A stretch of 5,220 nucleotides of DNA from a bacterium (GTDB taxonomy: Bacteria; Desulfobacterota; UBA8473). Where the stretch lies: NCBI GenBank assembly GCA_009773075.1, contig WOUX01000093.1:1-5220 (forward strand), read 5' to 3'. Made by a program: the position numbers and the translations under genes. The notes below the pieces were generated by a model. That model saw only the letters and a list, made by a program, of their open reading frames with translations. It was not told the origin of the DNA and searched no databases. Below are positions 1 to 5,220 of the stretch, one piece after another (the stretch's first letter is position 1; each line of letters opens with the position of its first letter).

Positions 1-33
1 ATAGCTTGCCCAAGAAGACAGCAGGGATGTATT

Positions 34-1404
34 ATGAATAGGATTGGAGACAAAGATAGCCTTAACAATAACATTCTTGATGGAATATCTGGAGATTCTG
101 TTCTCGAGAACATGGGTGAGGCTATCCTTATTATTGACCCGAAATTCCGAATTGTTTACTTCAATAAAAGGGCTGAAGACATTACAGGATTCAACAAGGG
201 AGAAGCACTGGGAAAGCACTGTTACGAGATCCTTCGTCTTTATAACTGCAATGATGGATGCCCTGTCCAGAATATGATCAATACTGGGGAGAGCTTTGTT
301 GATTACTATTCGGAATTGATCAGTAAGGATGAGTTGCCTATTCCTATCGCAATACGCTTTTCAATACTTAAAAACCATGGGAGAGCCCTCTCTGGGGGAA
401 TTATAGCTATCAGGGATATGCCTACCAAATACCGGTTTTCTGACTCTCCTAAATCAGCCTACTCATTTCAGGGGATTATTTCCAAGAGCAAGAGGATCCT
501 GGAAGTTTTTGAAATACTCCCTGACATAAGCAGAACAGATGCATCTGTTCTGATTCAAGGAGAAAGCGGCACTGGAAAAGAGCTTTTTGCTAACGCGGTC
601 CATAACTTAAGCCTTCGACAGAAAAAACCCCTTGTAAAGGTGAATTGTGCTGCCCTTCCTGAAACCCTCCTGGAGTCCGAATTCTTCGGTTATGTGAAAG
701 GGGCATTTACGGACGCTAAGAAGGACAAACTGGGGAGATTTCAATTGGCTGATGGAGGGACCATCTTTCTTGATGAAATAGGTGATATTTCTCCTTCCCT
801 TCAAGTGAAGCTTCTAAGAGCAGTCCAAGATAAAGAGTTTGTACCGTTAGGTGGTACTAAAACCATTAAGGTAGATGTGAGAGTGATATCAGCCACCAAC
901 CGGAATCTAGAGCAGTTGGTCAAGGAAGGACAATTCCGTCAGGATTTGTACTACAGGTTGAACGTTATTAAACTGGAACTTCCAAACCTCCGAGAAAGAC
1001 CAGAGGACATCCCCCTCCTTGTGGATCATTTCATCACCAAGTTTAATCAAAGGGACCAGCGAAACATTGAGAGAATCTCACCTGATACCATGGAGATTCT
1101 GTTGCAGTATGAATATCCTGGTAATGTCCGGGAATTGGAAAATATTCTAGAGCATGCCTTCATACTGTGCAAAGGAAATATCATATCGAAAGAACACCTG
1201 CCTTCCTACACAATAGGGATTGCAGGCGAACTGGAGAAGATAGAAACCAGCTCGGACCTAATGAGTCAAGTGGAAACCAATACCATCCTCTCTACCCTAA
1301 AAAAACATAATTGGAATAAGATCAAGGCTTCTGAAGAGCTAGGTATCCATAGAAGTACCTTGTGGAGAAAACTCAAAAGAATGGGCACTTGCAACTTAGC
1401 ATGA
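34..1404 (+). CDS. Sigma-54-dependent transcriptional activator, PAS-AAA+-Fis HTH
   Basis: Cytoplasmic enhancer-binding protein that hydrolyses ATP to remodel sigma-54 RNA polymerase. Domains in order: a PAS sensor at about residues 20-130; a AAA+ domain at about 147-385 with Walker A GESGTGKE (176-183), the sigma-54 contact loop as GAFTDA (223-228; usual form GAFTGA), Walker B TIFLDEIGD (243-251), FRQDLYYRLNV (301-311) and YPGNVRELEN (361-370); and a Fis-type helix-turn-helix at about 414-450. There is no receiver domain, so the signal is probably sensed directly by PAS. The PAS carries Cys63, Cys72 and Cys76 (C-x8-C-x3-CP), which suggests a redox, metal or cofactor input (inference). The start follows a GCAGGGA ribosome site by six bases; the ATG at 27 is in another frame and stops at once. 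The frame stays open to the left edge, so a longer N-terminus cannot be strictly excluded. Length of 456 aa is normal for the family. Its likely target is the sigma-54 promoter just downstream. Confidence 0.95.
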   Translation: MNRIGDKDSLNNNILDGISGDSVLENMGEAILIIDPKFRIVYFNKRAEDITGFNKGEALGKHCYEILRLYNCNDGCPVQNMINTGESFVDYYSELISKDELPIPIAIRFSILKNHGRALSGGIIAIRDMPTKYRFSDSPKSAYSFQGIISKSKRILEVFEILPDISRTDASVLIQGESGTGKELFANAVHNLSLRQKKPLVKVNCAALPETLLESEFFGYVKGAFTDAKKDKLGRFQLADGGTIFLDEIGDISPSLQVKLLRAVQDKEFVPLGGTKTIKVDVRVISATNRNLEQLVKEGQFRQDLYYRLNVIKLELPNLRERPEDIPLLVDHFITKFNQRDQRNIERISPDTMEILLQYEYPGNVRELENILEHAFILCKGNIISKEHLPSYTIGIAGELEKIETSSDLMSQVETNTILSTLKKHNWNKIKASEELGIHRSTLWRKLKRMGTCNLA

Positions 1405-1413
1405 GATGTTGCA
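1390..1413. promoter_or_regulatory. Inverted half-sites TGCAAC / GTTGCA at the 3' end of the activator gene
   Basis: TGCAAC at 1390-1395 and its exact reverse complement GTTGCA at 1408-1413 flank a 12-base spacer and straddle the activator's stop codon (1402-1404). GTTGCA is the same half-site found in the two palindromes downstream. The spacing differs from the N3 of those palindromes, so this may be a weaker or accessory operator, or coincidence in part because 1390-1395 is coding. Confidence 0.4.
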
Positions 1414-1420
1414 TGGGACA

Positions 1421-1435
1421 GTTGCAATATGCTAC
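1421..1435. promoter_or_regulatory. Putative upstream activator site 1 (palindrome GTTGCA-ATA-TGCTAC)
   Basis: The 15-base element is an imperfect palindrome: the arms match as GTnGCA/TGCnAC with one mismatched pair. It differs from the second copy at 1531-1545 by a single base in the central spacer. Its centre (1428) lies about 232 bases upstream of the predicted transcription start near 1660, a normal distance for a sigma-54 enhancer. A further GTTGCA half-site lies 13 bases upstream at 1408. The binding protein is inferred to be the activator encoded at 34-1404. Confidence 0.7.
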
Positions 1436-1525
1436 ATTAATTATTTTTTGACTAAATTTATTTAATATAGCGGTGTCCCTATATTTCCAGGCTTATCTTC
1501 TAGTGAATCGTTATCTCCAGCCACT

Positions 1526-1550
1526 TAAAAGTTGCATTATGCTACTTTTA
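1526..1550. promoter_or_regulatory. Putative upstream activator site 2 (25-base near-perfect palindrome)
   Basis: The core GTTGCA-TTA-TGCTAC (1531-1545) is extended on both sides by TAAAA and TTTTA. This gives two 12-base arms around T1538 with 11 of 12 positions complementary; the only mismatch is T1533 opposite T1543. The centre lies about 122 bases upstream of the predicted start site. The same core recurs 110 bases upstream without the A/T extensions, which favours a protein-binding site. The A-run/T-run flanks would also allow a small hairpin, so a weak bidirectional terminator role is an alternative. Confidence 0.72.
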
Positions 1551-1633
1551 TTCCATTGTCTACACCTTCCTTCCAAAATTGAAACCGGCAATTTCTTACA
1601 TAAAAACAGCATGTTCCATACCTTAGACATTTC

Positions 1634-1649
1634 TGGCGCGTAAATTGCA
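1634..1649 (+). promoter_or_regulatory. Sigma-54 (-24/-12) promoter
   Basis: TGGCGCG-TAAA-TTGCA matches the sigma-54 consensus TGGCACG-N4-TTGCW at all but one base of the conserved blocks. The invariant GG (1635-1636) and GC (1647-1648) are separated by exactly ten bases. Transcription should start near 1660, leaving about 53 bases of leader before the cytochrome ATG. Its position directly after a sigma-54 activator gene and its palindromic sites makes the assignment strong. Confidence 0.88.
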
Positions 1650-1712
1650 CCTCTTTGCATCATTAAGAAACTAATCTAAAACATTTCAAAAACTATTTTT
1701 ACGGAGGGGTAG

Positions 1713-2393
1713 ATGAGCGAATTTCTGCGGATTTTAGAGGATGAGGTACAGATTGTGGCTCTGGCATTCATGGCCACGGTTTACACAATCCGGTTGATCT
1801 GGATGTTTCGATTCAAGGCCGGCAAAGAGATTACTAGTCCTGTTGGCAGTCCGAGAGTAGGGGCAGCTTACTCTATGATGAATGTTGCTATGCCCTGGGC
1901 AATGGAAAGCGCGCGGAAGAATCTGAGTTTTTACGTACAGTTTGTGATCTTCCATCTTGGAGTACTCGTGGCAATCACCGCAACCCTTATTCTTCCCTAC
2001 TGGCCGGAGTTCTTTGAGGCAGAACCTATTGTGCGTATTTTTCAGCTTTTTATGGGTGCTGCCTTTGCAGTGGGGTTGATAAGGCTCATCCGACGGATTA
2101 CCAGTCCTGTGATGCGTCTTATCAGCACCCCGGATGATTATTTCTCAGTGGCGTTGTTGACAGCATGGTTTGCGGCGGGGGTTTTCGCCATGCCCAATCA
2201 GTATGAGGTGAGTGAGTGGCCTTTGATACTCTTTTTCGGCATGACGACTTTGTTCTTGATTTATGTGCCCTTTTCCAAGATTTCCCATTACCTCTATTAT
2301 CCTTTCACCCGGTATTTCCTTGGTAAAACAATGGGGCATAGAGGTGTCTTCCCACGTAAAAAGGGTGGAGAAAAACCAGCCGGTCTGGAATAA
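1713..2393 (+). CDS. NarI-like membrane cytochrome b subunit
   Basis: Integral membrane protein of 226 aa, with five hydrophobic segments at about residues 12-31, 73-95, 106-127, 143-161 and 168-187. It resembles the nitrate reductase gamma (NarI) / DsrM group. Visible marks are a His in segment 2 (FHLG, His81), the STPDDYFS loop before segment 4 (138-145), and PFSKISHYLYYP after segment 5 (His192); His209 is near the C-terminus. NarI binds two b hemes with four histidines; with only three histidines here, probably one heme is bound through His81 and His192 (inference). Its role would be to exchange electrons with the quinone pool and pass them to or from the iron-sulfur protein encoded next. 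It is shorter than DsrM proteins, which are usually above 300 aa. Start: ATG four bases... after a strong GGAGGGG (1703-1709). It is the first gene after the sigma-54 promoter and lies 39 bases before the next gene. Confidence 0.85.
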   Translation: MSEFLRILEDEVQIVALAFMATVYTIRLIWMFRFKAGKEITSPVGSPRVGAAYSMMNVAMPWAMESARKNLSFYVQFVIFHLGVLVAITATLILPYWPEFFEAEPIVRIFQLFMGAAFAVGLIRLIRRITSPVMRLISTPDDYFSVALLTAWFAAGVFAMPNQYEVSEWPLILFFGMTTLFLIYVPFSKISHYLYYPFTRYFLGKTMGHRGVFPRKKGGEKPAGLE

Positions 2394-2420
2394 TATACCC
2401 AAATACAATAAACCTACGAA

Positions 2421-2425
2421 AGGAG
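2421..2425 (+). promoter_or_regulatory. Ribosome binding site fixing a TTG start
   Basis: AGGAG lies seven bases before TTG at 2433. The next in-frame ATG is codon 53, just before the first cysteine cluster and with no comparable site, so the TTG start is preferred. Confidence 0.75.
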
Positions 2426-2432
2426 AATATAA

Positions 2433-3866
2433 TTGAGCGATAAAACCATAAACATTTCCGATGTAGTTAATTTGCCCCTGGATTTAAAAGAGCAGAAGAA
2501 GGCTTTAGAACAAAAATCTTCCGCGGTGGTCGAGGGGAAAGTAAAGGTCTATGACCCTAACAAGGACAATGTAAAGAACCTGCTGGAAATGCTGAAGAAC
2601 AAGCTGAGTCGGCAGACAGTAAGTTCATTGGTAGGTTGTGTCCATTGCGGCATGTGTTCCGACTCATGCCATTATGCGTTAGCCCGGCCTCACGATCCAA
2701 CTATGACTCCAGCTTACAAGGCCGACCAGATCAGACAAATCTTTAAAAGGTATATTGACTGGACTGGCCGCATTTTCCCCTGGTGGGTACATGCGAAAAC
2801 CCCAAAGAATGATGAAGACCTAAATCGTCTCAAGAATATTGTCTTTGGAACCTGTAGCGGTTGCCGGCGTTGCACCCTCAACTGTCCTATGGGTGTGGAT
2901 ACAGCAGTCCTTGTTCGACTTACCAGGGGTCTTCTCACAGAACTGGGGATTGTGCCCGAGGGGGTCTTCGTAGTGGATAAGGACTCATGGGAAACGGGCA
3001 ACCAGATGGGGGTTTCACAGGAGGACTACATTGAAACTCTGGAATGGCAGGAGGAGGAAGTTCAGGCTGAATTAGACGACCCCAGTTTCAAAATTTCAAT
3101 AGATAAAGAAGATTGCGATTTCATGTACACCGTGAATCCTCGAGAGATCAAGTACGACCCACGCTCCATAGGCTACGCTTGCAAGATATTCCATATGGCC
3201 GGAGAAAGCTGGACTATGCCAAGCTTCGGCTGGGATCAGACTAACTTTGGGCTTTTCTCGGGTGATGACAAGCTGGGTGGCTATATAGCCAAGAACCTTT
3301 ACGAGGCAGCCAAGCGACTGAGGGCTAAACGGATCGTCATCTCTGAGTGCGGTCATGGATACCGATCCAGCCGTTGGGAAGGTTATAACTGGGCCAAATA
3401 TAAGCAGGATATTCCCAGTGAGTCCGTTTTGATTACTTTGATCCGTTACATAAATCAGGGACGAATAAAGGTGGACCCTTCACGAAACCCTCTGCCCATC
3501 ACCTATCATGATTCGTGTAACCTGGCTCGTTCCGGCGACCTCACCGAGGAGCCTCGCTGGATACTGGAGCGGATATGTACTGATTTTCGGGAGATGTATC
3601 CCAACAGGTCGGACAACTTTTGCTGCACAGGTGGTGGTGGAGCCCTATCTATGGTTGAGTATAAACCTCTCAGGATGGAGGTGGCAAAGATTAAGGCTGA
3701 TCAACTAAAGGCCACTGGAGCCAAGCTTGTATGCACCAGTTGCCACAACTGCGTTGATGGTCTGAGTGACCTGATCAAACATTATAAACTTGACATGCAG
3801 GTAGTACAGATATTAGACTTGGTGGCAGAGGCTTTAGTTATTCCGGAAAAGGATAAAGAAAAGTAG
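2433..3866 (+). CDS. HdrD/DsrK-like iron-sulfur oxidoreductase with one CCG motif
   Basis: A 477 aa soluble or membrane-attached iron-sulfur protein. N-terminal half: two ferredoxin-type [4Fe-4S] motifs, C69-x2-C72-x2-C75-x3-C79 and C141-x2-C144-x2-C147-x3-C151-P. C-terminal half: a CCG cluster motif with Cys362-x34-Cys397-Cys398-x35-Cys434-x2-Cys437 plus Cys440, matching the family spacing CX31-39CCX35-36CXXC; the glycine run reads CCTGGGG. In heterodisulfide reductases such motifs bind the unusual noncubane [4Fe-4S] site that reduces disulfides. The preceding half (about 245-310, GYACKIFHMAGESWT and SECGHGYR) looks like the first, degenerate CCG unit, with only Cys250 and Cys306. One complete CCG motif is the DsrK-like state rather than the two-motif HdrB/HdrD state. 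With the cytochrome b encoded just upstream, it likely forms a membrane module linking quinones to a cytoplasmic thiol/disulfide or iron-sulfur partner; the substrate cannot be read from sequence. It begins with TTG after AGGAG. Confidence 0.92.
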   Translation: MSDKTINISDVVNLPLDLKEQKKALEQKSSAVVEGKVKVYDPNKDNVKNLLEMLKNKLSRQTVSSLVGCVHCGMCSDSCHYALARPHDPTMTPAYKADQIRQIFKRYIDWTGRIFPWWVHAKTPKNDEDLNRLKNIVFGTCSGCRRCTLNCPMGVDTAVLVRLTRGLLTELGIVPEGVFVVDKDSWETGNQMGVSQEDYIETLEWQEEEVQAELDDPSFKISIDKEDCDFMYTVNPREIKYDPRSIGYACKIFHMAGESWTMPSFGWDQTNFGLFSGDDKLGGYIAKNLYEAAKRLRAKRIVISECGHGYRSSRWEGYNWAKYKQDIPSESVLITLIRYINQGRIKVDPSRNPLPITYHDSCNLARSGDLTEEPRWILERICTDFREMYPNRSDNFCCTGGGGALSMVEYKPLRMEVAKIKADQLKATGAKLVCTSCHNCVDGLSDLIKHYKLDMQVVQILDLVAEALVIPEKDKEK

Positions 3867-3892
3867 ACAATCAATTTAGAGAGGTATAGCAC

Positions 3893-4420
3893 ATGGAAGC
3901 AATTGGACTTTGTTCGCATTACTCCCGTCAGGGTGATTGGGCATTTGATTACGCTTTTAGGCTAGCCAGCAAGAAGGATATCCAACTCAACATATTCCAC
4001 TGGCAGGAGTCACCTTTCCGTTTCCGCAGGGAGATAGTTTACGCAGATAGCAAAAAGCAAGAAGTGGTTCGAGTGACGGATGAATTTCAGGTCAAAAAGG
4101 AGTTGGAACTCCGCGAATACTATGAGTCAAAACTAGGAGATTTTGTTAAGGTCGGCTTTCGACTCTGTGAGGGCAACGAAGGGGCTGAACTGGCCCGTTG
4201 TCTCCGCCGGAGAGAGTATGACCTCCTTGTAATGGGATACATTGATCACGGCGCAGACTTTGGAGGCCAGGTTATTGAGCGATTCGCTTCTAATTTCAGG
4301 ACCCCGGTTGTCATGGTGGGGCCGGATAAGCCTAACTCCTTCCACCTCAATAAACTAGCAGTTGACATTGTAGATCAATTGGGGATTAAGGAAGGGGAAT
4401 GGAGTCTCATAGAGGGTTAA
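3893..4420 (+). CDS. Universal stress protein (UspA)-fold protein, divergent
   Basis: A 175 aa cytoplasmic protein with the UspA alpha/beta pattern: a first strand and helix (EAIGLCSHYS then AFDYAFRLA, residues 2-25), a second strand ending in FHW (35-37), a long charged helix around 62-81, then YDLLVMGYI (109-117) and TPVVMVGP (137-144), typical of the last strands. The ATP-binding features are missing: the usual Asp of the first loop (VDGS) is replaced by CSHYS, and the G-2x-G-9x-G(S/T) motif has only its first glycine (Gly115), with Asp118 and Ile128 at the other positions. It is therefore probably a non-ATP-binding member. A C-terminal tail of about 30 residues follows the fold. Start ATG follows GAGAGG (about 3879-3884). 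It lies 26 bases after the iron-sulfur gene, so co-transcription is likely; its role in the operon is unknown, perhaps regulatory or protective. Confidence 0.72.
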   Translation: MEAIGLCSHYSRQGDWAFDYAFRLASKKDIQLNIFHWQESPFRFRREIVYADSKKQEVVRVTDEFQVKKELELREYYESKLGDFVKVGFRLCEGNEGAELARCLRRREYDLLVMGYIDHGADFGGQVIERFASNFRTPVVMVGPDKPNSFHLNKLAVDIVDQLGIKEGEWSLIEG

Positions 4421-4457
4421 GTGGCCATTTGGCAGCCGATAAAGGGCATTAATATTC

Positions 4458-5087
4458 ATGAAGAAGGCGATAGCCCAGCTAATTCGCGACATAAAAGACG
4501 AGGACTGCCATATACGCTTTGCCGCTGCTCGTACCCTCAGAGATGTTGGAGACGGCAACCCTGTGGTTCGAGATGCCCTGATTGATGCCTTGGAAGACAG
4601 TGTTTGGTTTGTCCGCCTGGCCGCACTACAGAGCTTAAGGGATATTAGATTAGAATCGGATATAATTATAGAAAAGATTGTGCCAATGCTTAAGGATGAG
4701 CACGAGGATGTCAGAGAGTATGCGGCATTTGTCATTAGCGACATGGGGACTAAGGCAGTACAGGCGGTAACAGCCCTTACGGCAGCTCTGTCCGATTCGA
4801 TTTGGTATGTCCGAGCGACTGTAGCCTGGGTGCTGGGAGAAATCGGTGCCGGGGCAAGAGACGCATGCAGTCCGCTCATCACCTGCCTCACCGATAACGA
4901 GATTGAGGTGCGTATCTCGGCCGCAAGAGCTCTGGGAAAGATAAGTATTACAGACAACAAGGATGTGATAATAGCTCTAGAGAAAGTGGTTAGAGATAAC
5001 AGCCAACTACCAGAAGCAAAAGAGAAGGCACGGGAGGCACTGGCAAGAATCAGGAGTTCTGATGTTCAAAGGAATTTTCCGCTATAA
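4458..5087 (+). CDS. HEAT-repeat protein
   Basis: A 209 aa all-helical protein made almost entirely of HEAT-type repeats. The conserved arginine of the V/I-R pair recurs at residues 20, 53, 86, 119 and 152, an exact 33-residue period over five repeats; a sixth unit at about 168-198 is degenerate. Repeats 2 and 4 share DS(V/I)W(F/Y)VR (47-53 and 113-119), and repeats 1 and 5 share R-x-x-AAR-x-L, so the array may have grown by doubling a two-repeat unit. No catalytic residues, signal peptide or membrane segment are seen. HEAT repeats form curved scaffolds that bind protein partners; some relatives (PBS-type HEAT) act as lyases or chaperones for cofactors, but nothing shows that here. The partner could be the iron-sulfur protein, the USP-like protein or the response regulator (inference). 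The ATG is the first possible start after an in-frame stop at 4440-4442; the ribosome site (AAAGGG, 4441-4446) is weak and eleven bases away, so translation may be low or coupled. Confidence 0.88.
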   Translation: MKKAIAQLIRDIKDEDCHIRFAAARTLRDVGDGNPVVRDALIDALEDSVWFVRLAALQSLRDIRLESDIIIEKIVPMLKDEHEDVREYAAFVISDMGTKAVQAVTALTAALSDSIWYVRATVAWVLGEIGAGARDACSPLITCLTDNEIEVRISAARALGKISITDNKDVIIALEKVVRDNSQLPEAKEKAREALARIRSSDVQRNFPL

Positions 5088-5116
5088 ATCTTTCAGGCAT
5101 AAAGAAGGAGGGGAAA

Positions 5117-5220
5117 ATGGCTAAAAAAGTCTTGATCGTGGATGATGAGGAAGATGTACGAACATATCTAAATTCTCTGCTAAGCAATAACGGTTATGAA
5201 ACAGAGATGGCGGAGGACGG
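5117..5220 (+). CDS. Response regulator receiver domain, N-terminal fragment (runs off window)
   Basis: The first 34 complete codons of a two-component receiver domain are visible: strand 1 KVLIVDDEEDVR with the acidic pocket Asp9-Asp10, helix 1 (TYLNSLLSNNGY), then strand 2 (ETEMAED). The phospho-accepting Asp, expected near residue 53, and any output domain lie beyond the right edge, so it is unknown whether this is a single-domain CheY-like protein or a DNA-binding regulator. The ATG follows a strong AAGGAGGGG (5105-5113). It begins 29 bases after the HEAT-repeat gene with no terminator between them, which suggests it belongs to the same transcript. Confidence 0.9.
   Translation, partial: MAKKVLIVDDEEDVRTYLNSLLSNNGYETEMAED

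Larger units (their letters stand above)
1405..1712 (+). other. 308-base regulatory intergenic region
   Basis: No gene or RNA gene is recognisable here. The region holds two GTTGCA-N3-TGCTAC palindromes, a very AT-rich tract between them (1436-1469 contains only G1450 and C1452, and could bend), a sigma-54 promoter at 1634-1649, an untranslated leader of about 53 bases, and a strong ribosome site GGAGGGG (1703-1709) just before the ATG at 1713. No good intrinsic terminator for the activator gene was found. Confidence 0.8.

Noticed and set aside
3..41. C-terminal end of an upstream gene overlapping the activator start (stop TAG at 39-41)
   Set aside because: Twelve open codons at a window edge are too few to call a gene; the activator's own frame is also open to the edge.
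1408..1449. Hairpin GTTGCAT / ATGCTAC followed by a T-run as a terminator of the activator gene
   Set aside because: The stem is seven pairs with one mismatch, has a 14-base loop and is separated from the T-run by eight bases. The same bases are better explained as operator half-sites.
1448..1453. TTGACT as a sigma-70 -35 box
   Set aside because: The base stretch 16-18 positions downstream is not a -10 box (it reads around CGGTGT); the nearby TAATAT is only ten bases away. The TTGACT is probably chance in an AT-rich tract.
1734..3356. Several shorter minus-strand open frames (within 1734-1955, 2145-2408, 2714-3001, 3096-3356)
   Set aside because: All lie opposite well-supported + strand genes and their translations show no domain or membrane pattern.
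4355..4960. 201-codon open frame on the minus strand
   Set aside because: It lies over the HEAT-repeat gene and the end of the USP-like gene, is low-complexity (Ser/Ala-rich) and has no recognisable domain. The + strand genes have clear family patterns.
1..5220. CRISPR arrays, tRNA or rRNA genes, insertion sequences, attachment sites
   Set aside because: No spaced direct repeats, no cloverleaf, no transposase-like reading frame and no long terminal inverted repeats were seen.

Overview
The window is a compact, same-strand block of a bacterial genome. It holds a sigma-54-dependent transcriptional activator (34-1404), a regulatory gap of about 300 bases, and then a tightly spaced set of genes. 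These encode a short NarI-like membrane cytochrome b (1713-2393), an HdrD/DsrK-type iron-sulfur protein with one CCG motif (2433-3866), a divergent universal-stress-protein-fold protein (3893-4420), a HEAT-repeat protein (4458-5087), and the first 34 codons of a response-regulator receiver domain that runs off the right edge (from 5117). All six genes are on the + strand. From 1713 on, the gaps are only 26-39 bases and contain no convincing terminator, so these genes probably form one operon.

The organism is most likely an anaerobe of the Desulfobacterota (sulfate-reducing or syntrophic 'deltaproteobacteria'). The reason is the NarI-like plus HdrD/DsrK-like pair, which is typical of the membrane redox complexes of such bacteria (Dsr, Hme, Tmc type), together with a PAS-AAA-Fis sigma-54 activator. 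This is inference from gene content; no marker gene is present, and other anaerobic phyla are possible.

The regulatory gap is the most informative non-coding part. It contains a -24/-12 element with exact sigma-54 geometry (1634-1649, about 53 bases of leader before the cytochrome ATG). Upstream are two nearly identical palindromes, GTTGCA-N3-TGCTAC, at 1421-1435 and 1526-1550, plus further half-sites reaching back into the end of the activator gene (1390-1413). The simplest reading is that the activator's Fis-type helix-turn-helix binds these palindromes, and its AAA+ domain drives sigma-54 RNA polymerase at 1634-1649 to express the redox operon. The input is probably the N-terminal PAS domain, which carries three cysteines, so a redox or cofactor signal is plausible.

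Functionally, the cytochrome and the iron-sulfur protein probably form a membrane module that moves electrons between the quinone pool and a cytoplasmic thiol/disulfide or iron-sulfur partner. The USP-like protein, the HEAT-repeat scaffold and the response regulator are not obvious parts of such a complex. Their co-transcription with it is the least explained and most interesting aspect of the window.
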